Shown here: piece after piece, positions 36,117-45,294 of the stretch
Layout: each line of letters begins with the position of its first letter
How positions within the stretch are numbered: the first letter of the stretch is position 1
Assembly (NCBI GenBank): GCA_964367685.1
Contig: CAYIYM010000002.1
Coordinates: 103,645 to 167,644 of the forward strand
Direction: 5' to 3'
Origin: CAUPWF01 sp964367685
GTDB lineage: Bacteria; Bacillota; Clostridia; Lachnospirales; Lachnospiraceae
Length of the DNA: 64,000 nt
Notes under the pieces: generated by a model
What the model saw: only the letters and a program-made list of their open reading frames with translations
Database searches by the model: none
Told to the model about the DNA's origin: nothing
Translations under genes and position numbers: made by a program

Positions 36117-38189
36117 ATGAATAGAACATTTGAAATAGTTGGATTGGACTGTGCTAATTGTGCAGCTAAAATGGAGAGAAGTGTTGAGAAAATAGAGGGG
36201 ATTGATAGTGTTTCCATAGATTTTATGACTAAGAAAATGATTTTAAAAGCGGCTACAATTGATGAGCCACTACTTGAAGAGATTAATAAGGCAATACGCA
36301 AAATTGAAGACCATGTAACATTGAAAGATGTTGGAGAAGTGACGGATACAAAAATTAATCATATAATTATAAAAATCATACTTGGAAGTGTATTTGCAAG
36401 TATTGGACTATGGGTACCAGTACCAGATATATTTTCATGGATGTTCATCATTATTGGTTACCTAATCATCGGTGGAGATGTATTGCATAAGGCTGGAAAA
36501 AATATTTTCAAAGGTAATGTATTTGATGAAATGTTTTTAATGAGTATCGCAACGATTGGAGCTTTTTTGATTGATGAAGCGTTCGAAGCTATCATTGTAA
36601 TGCTATTTTTCCAAATAGGAGAAGCATTCCAGACTTATGCAGTTGGGAAGTCTAGGGGATCTATATCATCACTTATGGATATGAAGCCAGAGTTTGCATT
36701 GGTACAAAGAAATGGACAGGTCCTACGAGTGTCTCCAGAGGAAGTTGTGATAGATGAGACTATAGTTGTTCGACCTGGGGATAAAGTACCATTAGATGGT
36801 ATTGTAATTGATGGCGTTGGAGCAATTGATGCCCGTGCATTAACAGGTGAATCCTTACCAGTTGATATAGGCATAGGTTCAGAAGTCCTTTCAGGATGTA
36901 TTAACTTAAATAGTTTACTTGCAATCAAGGTAAAGAAAACATACGAAGATTCTACGGTAGCAAAAATATTAGACCTTGTGGAACATGCAAGTTCAAAAAA
37001 ATCAAAGTCAGAGAAATTTATTACAAGTTTTGCGAAATACTATACACCTATCGTAGTTGTTGCTGCTATGATTCTGGCTGTAGTTCCGCCGTTAATAGGA
37101 TGGAACGAGTGGTATCCTAGTATCTATAGCGCATTATCATTTCTTGTTGTTTCTTGCCCTTGTGCCTTAGTAATATCCATTCCTCTTGGATTCTTTGGCG
37201 GAATCGGTGGTGCTGCAAAGCATGGTATACTCGTCAAAGGAAGTAATTATCTGGAAGTTTTATCGAAAGCAGATGTAATTCTTTTTGATAAAACAGGTAC
37301 ATTAACAAAAGGAACATTTCAAATCAAGGAATTACATCCAACCACAGTTACAAAGGATGAATTACTTGAAACTGCTGCCATAGCAGAGCGATTTTCAAAT
37401 CATCCGATAGCTGTATCCATTGCGAAAGCGATTGAAGACGCAGTGGATCCAAATGAAATAAGCCAAGTAGAAGAACTAGCAGGCCACGGAGTGAGTTTAA
37501 TTCACAAGGGTAAGAAAATCTATGTTGGAAATGACAAATTAATGGAGAAGATTCAGATAAATTATGAAAAATGTAATAGCATAGGAAGTGTTGTTCATGT
37601 AGTAAGAGATCGTGAATACTTAGGTTATATATTAGTTGCAGACGAGGTGAAGGCAGATGCAAGAGAAGCAGTTCAAGGACTAAAGCAATTAGGAATTCAA
37701 AAAGTTGCAATGGTTACAGGAGATCAACAGGCAACTGCGGAAGCGATAGGAAATACATTAGGTGTGGATAAGGTGTATGCACAGTTACTCCCAGGTGGAA
37801 AAGTAGAAGTAGCAGAACAAGAATTGGGGCAAGTAAGAGAAAAACGAAAAGTTGCATATGTAGGTGATGGGATTAATGATGCACCAGTTCTGGCTAGGGC
37901 GGATGTTGGAATTGCCATGGGCGGTCTTGGATCACAAGCTGCAATTGAAGCGGCAGATATTGTTATCATGAATGATGCACCTTCTAAAATTGTTACGGCA
38001 ATTAAAATATCGAAAAAGACTATGACAATTGTAAAACAGAATATTGCATTGGCATTTATAGTGAAAGGATTAGTATTATTCCTTGCCACGGGAGGTATGT
38101 CGACGTTACTAGAGGCGATTTTTGCAGATGTAGGTGTAGCGGTCTTAGCAATTTTAAATGCAATGCGTGCCATGAATTATAAAGAATAG
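36117..38189 (+). CDS. cadA: Heavy-metal (Cd/Zn/Co) translocating P1B-type ATPase
   Basis: Exports toxic divalent metals with ATP. An N-terminal HMA domain carries GLDCANCAAKME (metal-binding CxxC). Membrane segments follow, then the actuator loop with ALTGESLPVD, the ion-channel motif SCPCALVISIPLGFFGG, the phosphorylation motif DKTGTLTKG, the HP-containing SNHPIA, and the hinge GDGINDAPVLARADVGIAMG. All are intact. The CPC motif with the linked ArsR-type repressor favours Cd/Zn/Pb. ATG 36117 has a weak GTGAG site; ATG 36099 would add six residues. The symbol is by family similarity. Confidence 0.93.
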   Translation: MNRTFEIVGLDCANCAAKMERSVEKIEGIDSVSIDFMTKKMILKAATIDEPLLEEINKAIRKIEDHVTLKDVGEVTDTKINHIIIKIILGSVFASIGLWVPVPDIFSWMFIIIGYLIIGGDVLHKAGKNIFKGNVFDEMFLMSIATIGAFLIDEAFEAIIVMLFFQIGEAFQTYAVGKSRGSISSLMDMKPEFALVQRNGQVLRVSPEEVVIDETIVVRPGDKVPLDGIVIDGVGAIDARALTGESLPVDIGIGSEVLSGCINLNSLLAIKVKKTYEDSTVAKILDLVEHASSKKSKSEKFITSFAKYYTPIVVVAAMILAVVPPLIGWNEWYPSIYSALSFLVVSCPCALVISIPLGFFGGIGGAAKHGILVKGSNYLEVLSKADVILFDKTGTLTKGTFQIKELHPTTVTKDELLETAAIAERFSNHPIAVSIAKAIEDAVDPNEISQVEELAGHGVSLIHKGKKIYVGNDKLMEKIQINYEKCNSIGSVVHVVRDREYLGYILVADEVKADAREAVQGLKQLGIQKVAMVTGDQQATAEAIGNTLGVDKVYAQLLPGGKVEVAEQELGQVREKRKVAYVGDGINDAPVLARADVGIAMGGLGSQAAIEAADIVIMNDAPSKIVTAIKISKKTMTIVKQNIALAFIVKGLVLFLATGGMSTLLEAIFADVGVAVLAILNAMRAMNYKE

Positions 38190-38250
38190 AAAAAATACAA
38201 AACAATAGAAAAATACAAAACAATAGAAAATACAAAACAATAGAAAACAA
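38185..38250 (+). repeat. ~18-bp A-rich tandem repeat after the metal ATPase
   Basis: The unit AATAG-A(n)-TACAAAAC occurs three times with lengths 19, 18 and 17, differing only in the A run, then a partial copy. The first unit includes the stop codon of the ATPase gene. Confidence 0.85.
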
Positions 38251-38263
38251 ATTTATATAAATC

Positions 38264-38293
38264 TTGAAGCTGAGATACATTCTTTGGTATAAT
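38264..38293 (+). promoter_or_regulatory. Candidate promoter of the GGDEF-EAL receptor gene
   Basis: TTGAAG (38264-38269), 18 bases, TATAAT (38288-38293), about 105 bases before the start. Confidence 0.55.
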
Positions 38294-38397
38294 ATATACT
38301 AGCTGATAACTTCATATTAGTTTTAGAAAGTGTGCTAATAAAAATATAGTTTAGTGGGGCTGAATTATATTGAAATAAACGAAGGAAAGGACAGAGA

Positions 38398-40551
38398 ATG
38401 ATGGGGAGGAACAAGGGGTTTTTAACGATTTTATTGTTCATATGCACGATATTTATAACTAGTATTTCATTACAGGCAAGCGAAATAGAAGGCGAGACAT
38501 TAACAACGCAGTTAGCATTTACAGATGACGAAAGAGAAGTTCTAAATACAAAGAGAGTATTTACAGCATTAATGTCTAGCGATCATTTTCCGTACTCCTA
38601 TATAAGTGAGGATGGAGAGCAACAAGGTGTTGTCCCTCAAATAGCGAAGATGTTGGAAGAAAAACTAAATATAGTCATTGAATTCTATACAGAGGACCAA
38701 TTAAGTGAAGGTGAAGTTCTTGATTTAGATTTTCGAATTTATGGAGACGAAACATACATGAATGAAAAGTACGTGTTTACAAATCCATATTTAAATGCAC
38801 CGCTCAATTTAGTTGGAGAAGATTTATACCAAGCAGATGAAAATAGTGTATATACATCCTATGATTATCATCTTACGTATCGAGGGTCGAAGAATGTAAT
38901 CTATTCGAATTCCCTAGAAGAGCAAATCAAAAAGTATAAGAATGGGGAAGTGGATTATATTGTAACTACTAGCTTGATGACAAACTATCTAGTTGACAAA
39001 ATAGGCAGTAGAAATGTTACATTTGAAGCTTTTGATTTCTCAATAGATATGCGGATTGCAATTGCGAAAGAGTATGAAGAGTTTTTACCGATTTTCAATA
39101 AAGCAATCGGAGACATGAGCCCAAGTATTCTAGCAACGATAGAAGTGGAAGAGGTTTTGGAATTAGAAAAAGAAGTTTCCTTTTTTGAGAGTATCACTGA
39201 TACAACTGAAGAACAAGCAGTGGTATGGGCCATTGTATTTTCAATTATTGGAATGCAGATAGTGGTAGTTTTAGTGTTACGTAAAAAGCTGTTTGTAAAA
39301 ACAATTAATTATGATGAGTTAACAGGAGTATACTCAAATGATTATTTCTATAGGACAGCAGAGAAAGTACTTAAAACAGCTACATCCAAGGAGTATTCGA
39401 TCGTTGCTCTTGATGTAGATAATTTTAGCTATATCAATGAAATTAATGGATTTGAATTTGGAAATACATTATTAAAAAATATAGGAAAGGCTCTGAAGAA
39501 GAAATTCGAGCCGAGCTTAGTTGCTCGAAGTAGAGATGACTTATTTTTGATTTTGTTAGAGAACACAGATGAAAATAAGTTGAAGCTAAAGAATTTACCA
39601 ACGACCATGAATGATATTTTGACAGCACAAGAAGGGTATGTTGCCTCAGTAAGTATTGGCTATATCTTACTTACAGACACATCTAAGAGCTTAGCGAAAT
39701 TAGTAAGCAATGCAGGACAAGCAAGACTCCTAGGAAAATCTTCATGTCAGAATACACTGTATGAATATACAAAGAAAATGGACGAAGTACGTAGTGAGAA
39801 GCGTACCATTGTAACTTCAATGCAAACAGCTTTTCATAATAAGGAATTTGTCATTTACGTAAGTGAAAGAATCAATTTGGAATTGGAAGAAATTACAAGC
39901 TATGCGACGACAGTACGATGGGAAAAAAATGGACAGGAAGTGTGGCCAAACGATAAATTTATTCCACTTTTTGAAGGGAACACATTTATATATAAATTGG
40001 ATATGTACGTATTAGAGAAAGTATGTGAAATATTATCTAATAATAAAGTGTCCAATGGAATTCCAGCATTTTCTGTGAAATTATCGGCATATACGCTTTT
40101 ACATGATACAACAATGGTAGAATTATTCCGACTAATTGATAAATATTGTGTTGATAGGACGAAAATTGTTATTGAGGTACAAGAAGCAGCATTTTTAGAG
40201 AACCCTAAGGCTGTAATTGAGAAAATCCAATACATGCGAGTACATGGATTTCAAGTAATAATTACAGATTTTGGAGGAGAGGCTTCTTGTGTAAATCACT
40301 TAAGGAATTTTGCCGTTGATGGAATTGAAATTGATAATGATTTGATAGAGAACTGTAGCAAGAAGAAAGTGTATATCATTTTAAAAGCAATTATCGGATT
40401 TGCCAACAATCTACATATCAAAGCAATTGCAACAGGAATAACAAGTCAAGAACAAGTACAGATTCTCACAGAATTAGGATGTTATAGAATGCAGGGCACT
40501 CTATTTGGCAAGCCTAGGAGGATTGAAAAACTGATAGAAATAATTCATTGA
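38398..40551 (+). CDS. Membrane receptor with periplasmic-type binding domain and degenerate GGDEF and EAL domains
   Basis: A 717-residue protein. A signal sequence or first membrane helix (residues ~7-27) leads to an external domain of ~240 residues resembling family 3 solute-binding proteins (HFPYSYISEDGEQQGVVPQIAKMLEE). A second membrane helix lies near residues 280-298. The GGDEF-like domain begins YDELTGVYSNDYFYR, but the active-site loop reads ARSRDDLFL rather than GGDEF. The EAL-like domain has EVQEAAFLE in place of E-x-L, DFGGEASCVNHLRNF and a late GCYRMQGTLFGKP. Several metal-binding acidic residues appear lost, so it probably senses c-di-GMP or a ligand rather than making or cleaving it. 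It is monocistronic. Confidence 0.85.
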   Translation: MMGRNKGFLTILLFICTIFITSISLQASEIEGETLTTQLAFTDDEREVLNTKRVFTALMSSDHFPYSYISEDGEQQGVVPQIAKMLEEKLNIVIEFYTEDQLSEGEVLDLDFRIYGDETYMNEKYVFTNPYLNAPLNLVGEDLYQADENSVYTSYDYHLTYRGSKNVIYSNSLEEQIKKYKNGEVDYIVTTSLMTNYLVDKIGSRNVTFEAFDFSIDMRIAIAKEYEEFLPIFNKAIGDMSPSILATIEVEEVLELEKEVSFFESITDTTEEQAVVWAIVFSIIGMQIVVVLVLRKKLFVKTINYDELTGVYSNDYFYRTAEKVLKTATSKEYSIVALDVDNFSYINEINGFEFGNTLLKNIGKALKKKFEPSLVARSRDDLFLILLENTDENKLKLKNLPTTMNDILTAQEGYVASVSIGYILLTDTSKSLAKLVSNAGQARLLGKSSCQNTLYEYTKKMDEVRSEKRTIVTSMQTAFHNKEFVIYVSERINLELEEITSYATTVRWEKNGQEVWPNDKFIPLFEGNTFIYKLDMYVLEKVCEILSNNKVSNGIPAFSVKLSAYTLLHDTTMVELFRLIDKYCVDRTKIVIEVQEAAFLENPKAVIEKIQYMRVHGFQVIITDFGGEASCVNHLRNFAVDGIEIDNDLIENCSKKKVYIILKAIIGFANNLHIKAIATGITSQEQVQILTELGCYRMQGTLFGKPRRIEKLIEIIH

Positions 40552-40576
40552 TTTTCAGAGTGAAACTGTATATAAT
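40548..40576 (+). promoter_or_regulatory. Promoter of apt
   Basis: TTGATT (40548-40553), 17 bases, TATAAT (40571-40576), beginning at the end of the preceding gene. Confidence 0.65.
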
Positions 40577-40623
40577 GAACAAGGTTGTTATATTGTTGAT
40601 AAGCATATGAAAGGTAGATATAA

Positions 40624-41148
40624 ATGAAAAAATTAGAAGACTATGTAAGAAATATTCCAGATTTTCCGGAAGAAGGAATTATGTTTCGAGATGTGACAAG
40701 CGTGGTAGAAGATGCAGAAGGATTTCGATTGGCAGTAGATACAATGGAAGAGCTAGTGAAAGATATTGACTATGATATCGTAGCAGGAGCTGAATCTAGA
40801 GGATTTATCTTCGGTGCACCAATCGCATATAATCAAAACAAGCCATTGGCCCTTGTTCGTAAAAAAGGAAAGCTTCCAATGGAAACAGTCGAGAAAGAAT
40901 ATGCACTAGAATATGGAACAGCTATTATCGAGATGCATAAAGACTCAGTAAAGCCAGGGCAAAAAGTTCTGATTGTAGATGATTTAATTGCAACAGGAGG
41001 AACAGTAGAGGCCATGATTTCACTAATTGAAGGTCAAGGTGGAATTGTTGCTGGAATTCTTGTATTGATTGAACTTGCAGGGTTTAATTCGAGAGAAAAG
41101 TTCTCAAAATATAGATTAGAAGCAGCAGTTACATATTCAGGAAAATAG
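40624..41148 (+). CDS. apt: Adenine phosphoribosyltransferase
   Basis: Salvages adenine to AMP with PRPP. The 174-residue protein has the family N-terminus IPDFPEEGIMFRDVT, the AGAESRGFIFGAPIAY loop, RKKGKLPMETVEKEY and the PRPP-binding motif VLIVDDLIATGGTVEA. It is monocistronic: promoter upstream, terminator immediately downstream. Confidence 0.97.
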   Translation: MKKLEDYVRNIPDFPEEGIMFRDVTSVVEDAEGFRLAVDTMEELVKDIDYDIVAGAESRGFIFGAPIAYNQNKPLALVRKKGKLPMETVEKEYALEYGTAIIEMHKDSVKPGQKVLIVDDLIATGGTVEAMISLIEGQGGIVAGILVLIELAGFNSREKFSKYRLEAAVTYSGK

Positions 41149-41154
41149 CAAAAT

Positions 41155-41194
41155 GGTTGTAGCGAAATCGAAAGGTTTCACTACAACCGTTTTT
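41155..41194 (+). terminator. Intrinsic terminator after apt
   Basis: A 15-base arm (41155-41169) pairs with 41174-41188 with one internal mismatch, a GAAA-type loop, and a following T run. Confidence 0.88.
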
Positions 41195-41305
41195 AATTAG
41201 AATTGCATTTTATAAAGATTACATTTGTCAATAATTGAAAATAAGTAAGAACGAGAGTATAATATAAATGTTACGCAAATATTGAAGGAATAGGAAAGAC
41301 AATAA

Positions 41306-41569
41306 ATGATAGAAAAACCAGTGATATTAAATTACTATAATTATAAGGCACCATACTATGGAAGTTATCACAATATGAGATTTTGTTTGATTCGAGAGGG
41401 TGAAAAACCAGATTTTGAACTAGTGGCAACTGTATGGCCAGAACCATTTTGTATGGATGCAACACCAGATGAACAGAAAGTCGCTCAGAGATTTGTGTTT
41501 ACAGAGGACGGATATCAGAATGCAATTGATTGGTTAAATGCCCAGCATAAGAACTATATCAAGCAATAA
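41306..41569 (+). CDS. Conserved-looking small protein of unknown function
   Basis: An 87-residue soluble protein with many aromatic residues (NYYNYKAPYYGSYHNMRF) and a WPEPFCMDATPDEQK segment. Codon usage and length suggest a real gene, and an AGGAAAG site lies about eight bases upstream. I recognise no family and no catalytic motif. It lies between apt and the DUF4317 gene, each separated by over 100 bases, so it may be its own transcript. Confidence 0.68.
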   Translation: MIEKPVILNYYNYKAPYYGSYHNMRFCLIREGEKPDFELVATVWPEPFCMDATPDEQKVAQRFVFTEDGYQNAIDWLNAQHKNYIKQ

Positions 41570-41591
41570 TATTAGAACGTTAAGATTAAGA

Positions 41592-41649
41592 GCATAAAAA
41601 TCAGGACATAAAGATTAAGAACATAAAGATTAAGAACATAAAGCTAAGA
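41592..41649 (+). repeat. 15-bp A-rich tandem repeat before the DUF4317 gene
   Basis: ACATAAAGATTAAGA is present exactly twice (41606-41620, 41621-41635). Degenerate copies lie on both sides (41592-41605 and 41636-41649). Confidence 0.88.
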
Positions 41650-41682
41650 ATAATAAACAAGAAAGAAGAAAAGGAAAATACT

Positions 41683-42819
41683 ATGAATAAAAAAGAAGTA
41701 TTAGAAATTAGAAAACAATTTTCGCCGGCAAACTGTGCGATTACAAGGATTTGTGGATGCTATGTAAATCATGAGAAAGAGAAGATCACAGAATGGAAGA
41801 ATGCATTTTTATCACTTCCTGAAGATGAAGAATTCAAGTATTTTGATATGTTTAAAAAATCTCTAGGTGGAACAATTGGAAAGAATTTATTACATATGGA
41901 ATTTCCACTTGAACAAGAAGCAGAAGGCGGCACCCAAGAATTTCTCCTTAAGCTCCGAAATAGTAAGTTAAAAGATGACGAATTACTAGATGAGTTTTAT
42001 GACAAAATTATTGAGCATTATTCATATGCGGAGAATTACTATATTGTATTAATTCATGCGGCTTATGATATTCCAGGAAAATCAAGTGATGGACTTGTTA
42101 TGGATGACGCATCCGATAATGTGTATGAACATATATTGTGTAGTATTTGTCCTGTGAAATTATCTAAGGGTGGATTAAGTTATAATATTGATGAAAATAC
42201 AATTACAGAGAGAACAAGGGATTGGGTTGTAGAAGCACCTATGACAGGTATTTTATTCCCAGCATTTACAGATAGAACAAGCAATGTTCATGGTGTAATG
42301 TATTATTCCAAGAAAGCAAATGAAATCCAAGTGCCATTTATTGATGAAGTATTAGGAAGTCGTATTCCGCTAACAGCAGGGGATCAAAAAGAGAATTTCA
42401 ATATGATTTTGGAAGATACACTAGGGGATCATTGCGATTATGAAGTCATGAAAAATGTACATGAAAATCTTAATCAAATCCTAGAAGAGAACAAAGAAAA
42501 TCCAGATCCAATCGAACTAGGTAAGCCAGATGTCAAACGTCTTCTAGAGCATAGCGGGGTGACTCAAGAGCAGTTAGAAACATTTGATCAACAATACGAG
42601 GCAATCGTAGGAGAAAAAAATACCTTAATGGTAAGCAATATAGCTGAGACAAATAAATTTCAAGTACAAACACCAGATGTAGTTATAAAAGTGAATCCAG
42701 AACGCACGGACCTAGTGGAAACGAAAATAATTGATGGAAGACAATATCTATTAATTGCAGTGGATGATCACATTGAAGTAAATGGAGTAAATGTTAAAAC
42801 AGTAGGGATAGAAGAATAA
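41683..42819 (+). CDS. DUF4317 family protein
   Basis: A 378-residue soluble protein of the DUF4317 family, widespread in Lachnospiraceae with no known function. Diagnostic parts are the opening MNKKEVLEIRKQFSPANCAITRICGCYV (shown in part: NKKEVLEIRKQFSP and ITRICGCYV) and the central VEAPMTGILFPAFTDRTSNVH. The C-terminal part is acidic. No membrane segment or enzyme motif is visible. AGAAAAGGAAAA precedes the ATG. It sits 27 bases upstream of the dUTPase gene, possibly sharing a transcript. Confidence 0.83.
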   Translation: MNKKEVLEIRKQFSPANCAITRICGCYVNHEKEKITEWKNAFLSLPEDEEFKYFDMFKKSLGGTIGKNLLHMEFPLEQEAEGGTQEFLLKLRNSKLKDDELLDEFYDKIIEHYSYAENYYIVLIHAAYDIPGKSSDGLVMDDASDNVYEHILCSICPVKLSKGGLSYNIDENTITERTRDWVVEAPMTGILFPAFTDRTSNVHGVMYYSKKANEIQVPFIDEVLGSRIPLTAGDQKENFNMILEDTLGDHCDYEVMKNVHENLNQILEENKENPDPIELGKPDVKRLLEHSGVTQEQLETFDQQYEAIVGEKNTLMVSNIAETNKFQVQTPDVVIKVNPERTDLVETKIIDGRQYLLIAVDDHIEVNGVNVKTVGIEE

Positions 42820-42846
42820 GCGGAGAAAATAAGAGGAGAAATTACG

Positions 42847-43353
42847 ATGCAGAAAATAGCTAAATTTCATAAAGTAAGTTACCAACAATTCGAGGAAGGG
42901 ATGAAAGATGCATTTTCACAAGTGGGAGACATTCCTGCAATTTACGAAGCCCTCAAATTACCGAAAAGAGCAACGACAGGGTCGGCAGGGTATGATTTCT
43001 ATACACCAATAGCATTGACAATAAAGCCAGGTGAGACGGTGAAGATTCCGACAGGAGTTCGTGTCGAAATGGAAGAAAATTGGGTGTTAAAATGCTATCC
43101 AAGAAGTGGTCTTGGTTTTAAGTTCCGTTTACAATTAAATAACACAGTTGGAATTATCGACAGTGATTATTTCTATTCAGACAATGAAGGTCACATTTTT
43201 GCGAAGGTGACAAATGATACAAACGAGGGTAAAGTTATTGAACTAGAGCAAGGGACTGGCTTTATGCAAGGGATTTTTATTGAATATGGCATTACAATAG
43301 ATGACGATGCAACAGAAACACGAAATGGTGGGTTTGGAAGCACAACGAAATAG
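42847..43353 (+). CDS. dut: dUTP diphosphatase
   Basis: Hydrolyses dUTP to dUMP, keeping uracil out of DNA and feeding thymidylate synthesis. Trimeric dUTPase motifs occur in order in the 168 residues: TGSAGYDFYTP (1), CYPRSGLGFKF (2), NNTVGIIDSDYF (3), EQGTGFMQGIF (4) and a terminal RNGGFGSTTK glycine-rich motif (5). There is an extra ~35-residue N-terminal extension. GAGGAG precedes the ATG. The potA gene starts 13 bases downstream. Confidence 0.94.
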   Translation: MQKIAKFHKVSYQQFEEGMKDAFSQVGDIPAIYEALKLPKRATTGSAGYDFYTPIALTIKPGETVKIPTGVRVEMEENWVLKCYPRSGLGFKFRLQLNNTVGIIDSDYFYSDNEGHIFAKVTNDTNEGKVIELEQGTGFMQGIFIEYGITIDDDATETRNGGFGSTTK

Positions 43354-43366
43354 AGGTGATTAGGAT

Positions 43367-44449
43367 ATGAGTGAGAAAATTTTATCCATACAAAATATTG
43401 AGAAAAAATTTGGGGAAACACAAGTATTAAAAGGTATTTCACTCGATATATATAAGGGGGAATTCGTAACATTTCTTGGGTCATCAGGATGTGGGAAGAC
43501 AACGACTCTTCGTATTATTTCAGGTTTAGAAGAACCCGATCAGGGTACTGTTATTTTGAATGGCGCAGATGTAACTACTATCGAACCTAACCGACGTGAC
43601 GTGAATACTATATTCCAAAATTATGCCCTTTTTCCACATATGAATGTGTTTCAAAATGTAGCATATAGCCTGAAACTTAAGAAAACTCCAAAAGAAGAAA
43701 CAATAGAACGCGTGCGAAAGATGTTGGAACTAGTCATGTTAGAGGGGTACGAAAAGCGTATGCCATCAGAACTATCAGGCGGTCAAAAACAAAGAGTTGC
43801 AATCGCAAGGGCATTGATTAACAATCCAAGTGTGTTGTTATTAGATGAACCCCTAGGTGCTTTGGATTTGCAACTGCGACGTCAGATGCAGCAAGAATTA
43901 AAGCGATTACAAAAGAAATTGGGGATCACATTCATTTATATTACCCATGATCAAGAGGAAGCAATCAATATGTCGGATCGAATTGTAGTAATGAATGAAG
44001 GAAAATTTGAGCAAATAGGAACACCTGCTGAAATCTATGATCATCCAAAAACAAGTTTTGTTGCCAAGTTTATTGGAACAACCAATCTATTATCTGGAAC
44101 AGTATTAGAGGTACAAGATACAACTGCACTCATTCAGATAGGTGATGCAACCGCAACAATTGGATGCGAATCTTATGTCTTGAAACAAGGGCAAGAAGTT
44201 ACATTTTCCATACGCAGTGAAAATGTAATTGCAACAAAAGAAGAAAAAGAGGGTTTTACTCTCAAGGGAAGAGTTCAAGAAAATACATATGTTGGAGGAA
44301 TGCTTCGTATTGTATTTGCAACAGAAACAGGAAGGGAAATTCATTCTACACGTCAAGGAATCTACCAGAATGTATCACTGAATGATTTGGTCTGTATTAG
44401 CTGGAAGGCGGAGCATAGCTGTCTTGTAGATATGGAGGGAACTCAATGA
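43367..44449 (+). CDS. potA: Spermidine/putrescine ABC transporter ATP-binding protein
   Basis: Energises polyamine uptake. The 360-residue protein has Walker A GSSGCGKTT (about residue 38), the Q-loop FQNYALFPHM, signature LSGGQKQRVAIARAL, Walker B VLLLDEPLGALD and switch ITHDQEEA. A C-terminal TOBE domain (about 270-350) follows. The stop overlaps potB by four bases (ATGA), so potA-B-C are translationally coupled. Assignment to polyamines rests on the PotBC/PotD partners in the same operon. Confidence 0.95.
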   Translation: MSEKILSIQNIEKKFGETQVLKGISLDIYKGEFVTFLGSSGCGKTTTLRIISGLEEPDQGTVILNGADVTTIEPNRRDVNTIFQNYALFPHMNVFQNVAYSLKLKKTPKEETIERVRKMLELVMLEGYEKRMPSELSGGQKQRVAIARALINNPSVLLLDEPLGALDLQLRRQMQQELKRLQKKLGITFIYITHDQEEAINMSDRIVVMNEGKFEQIGTPAEIYDHPKTSFVAKFIGTTNLLSGTVLEVQDTTALIQIGDATATIGCESYVLKQGQEVTFSIRSENVIATKEEKEGFTLKGRVQENTYVGGMLRIVFATETGREIHSTRQGIYQNVSLNDLVCISWKAEHSCLVDMEGTQ

Positions 44450-45294
44450 GAAATACAAAAACAACAAAGTTATTGACGACTCCACTTATCATCTTTAGTT
44501 TGTTTTTTGTAGTAGTACCACTTATCTATGTGTTTATCTTTAGCTTCTTGAAACGAGACGAAGTATGGGGAGTGACCACGCAATTTACATTAGGAAATTA
44601 CGAAAAATTAATCGATCCAGTTTATATAAATACTTTTGTTATTTCCTTACAACTTGCAGTTGCAACTACAATATTAACAATGTTGATAGGATATCCATTC
44701 GGTTATTTTATGGCGAAACTAGCTCCAGCTAAGAGAAAAATAGTGATGTTACTGGTGATCATTCCATTCTGGACAAATGCACTCGTTCGTATATATGGAT
44801 GGATGGTACTTCTACGCACAAATGGAACAATTAATACAATGCTTCTAACAACGGGAATCATTGAAGAACCATTGAAAATGCTCTATACATATGGTTCGGT
44901 TTTGGTGGGTATGGTGTATTCATTATTACCATTCATGATCTTGCCTGTCTATTCTAGTGTGGAGAAAATGGATTGGACGCTAGTAGAAGCCGCGAGAGAT
45001 TTGGGAGCAAGTAAATTCCGTGCTTTTTGGAGCGTGACATTTAAATTGACACTACCAGGTCTGCTTTCAGGGTTTGTCCTAGTTTTTGTTCCATCTATGA
45101 GTTTGTTCTTTATTGCAGACTTACTTGGTGGTGGAAAAATTATGTTAGTAGGTAATTTGATACAAAATCAGTTCTTACAAGCAAGAGATTGGCCATTTGG
45201 GGCAACTTTATCTGTGGCTATGATGATTTTAACCCTTTCATTTATTGTGTTATATAGAAAGGTAACGAAATCAGATCTGGAGGGCATTGTATAA
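44446..45294 (+). CDS. potB: Spermidine/putrescine ABC transporter permease PotB
   Basis: Membrane subunit with six hydrophobic segments over 282 residues. The cytoplasmic EAA loop, EAARDLGASKFRAFWSVTFKLTLPG (residues ~180-205), contacts PotA. TTILTMLIGYPFGYFMAK and PFWTNALVRIYGW are typical of PotB. Start overlaps potA by four bases; its stop overlaps potC's start by one base (TAATG). Confidence 0.94.
   Translation: MRNTKTTKLLTTPLIIFSLFFVVVPLIYVFIFSFLKRDEVWGVTTQFTLGNYEKLIDPVYINTFVISLQLAVATTILTMLIGYPFGYFMAKLAPAKRKIVMLLVIIPFWTNALVRIYGWMVLLRTNGTINTMLLTTGIIEEPLKMLYTYGSVLVGMVYSLLPFMILPVYSSVEKMDWTLVEAARDLGASKFRAFWSVTFKLTLPGLLSGFVLVFVPSMSLFFIADLLGGGKIMLVGNLIQNQFLQARDWPFGATLSVAMMILTLSFIVLYRKVTKSDLEGIV

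Noticed and set aside
42847..43353. Phage-derived dUTPase marking a prophage
   Set aside because: No integrase, capsid, terminase or att-like repeat is nearby; neighbours are housekeeping genes.
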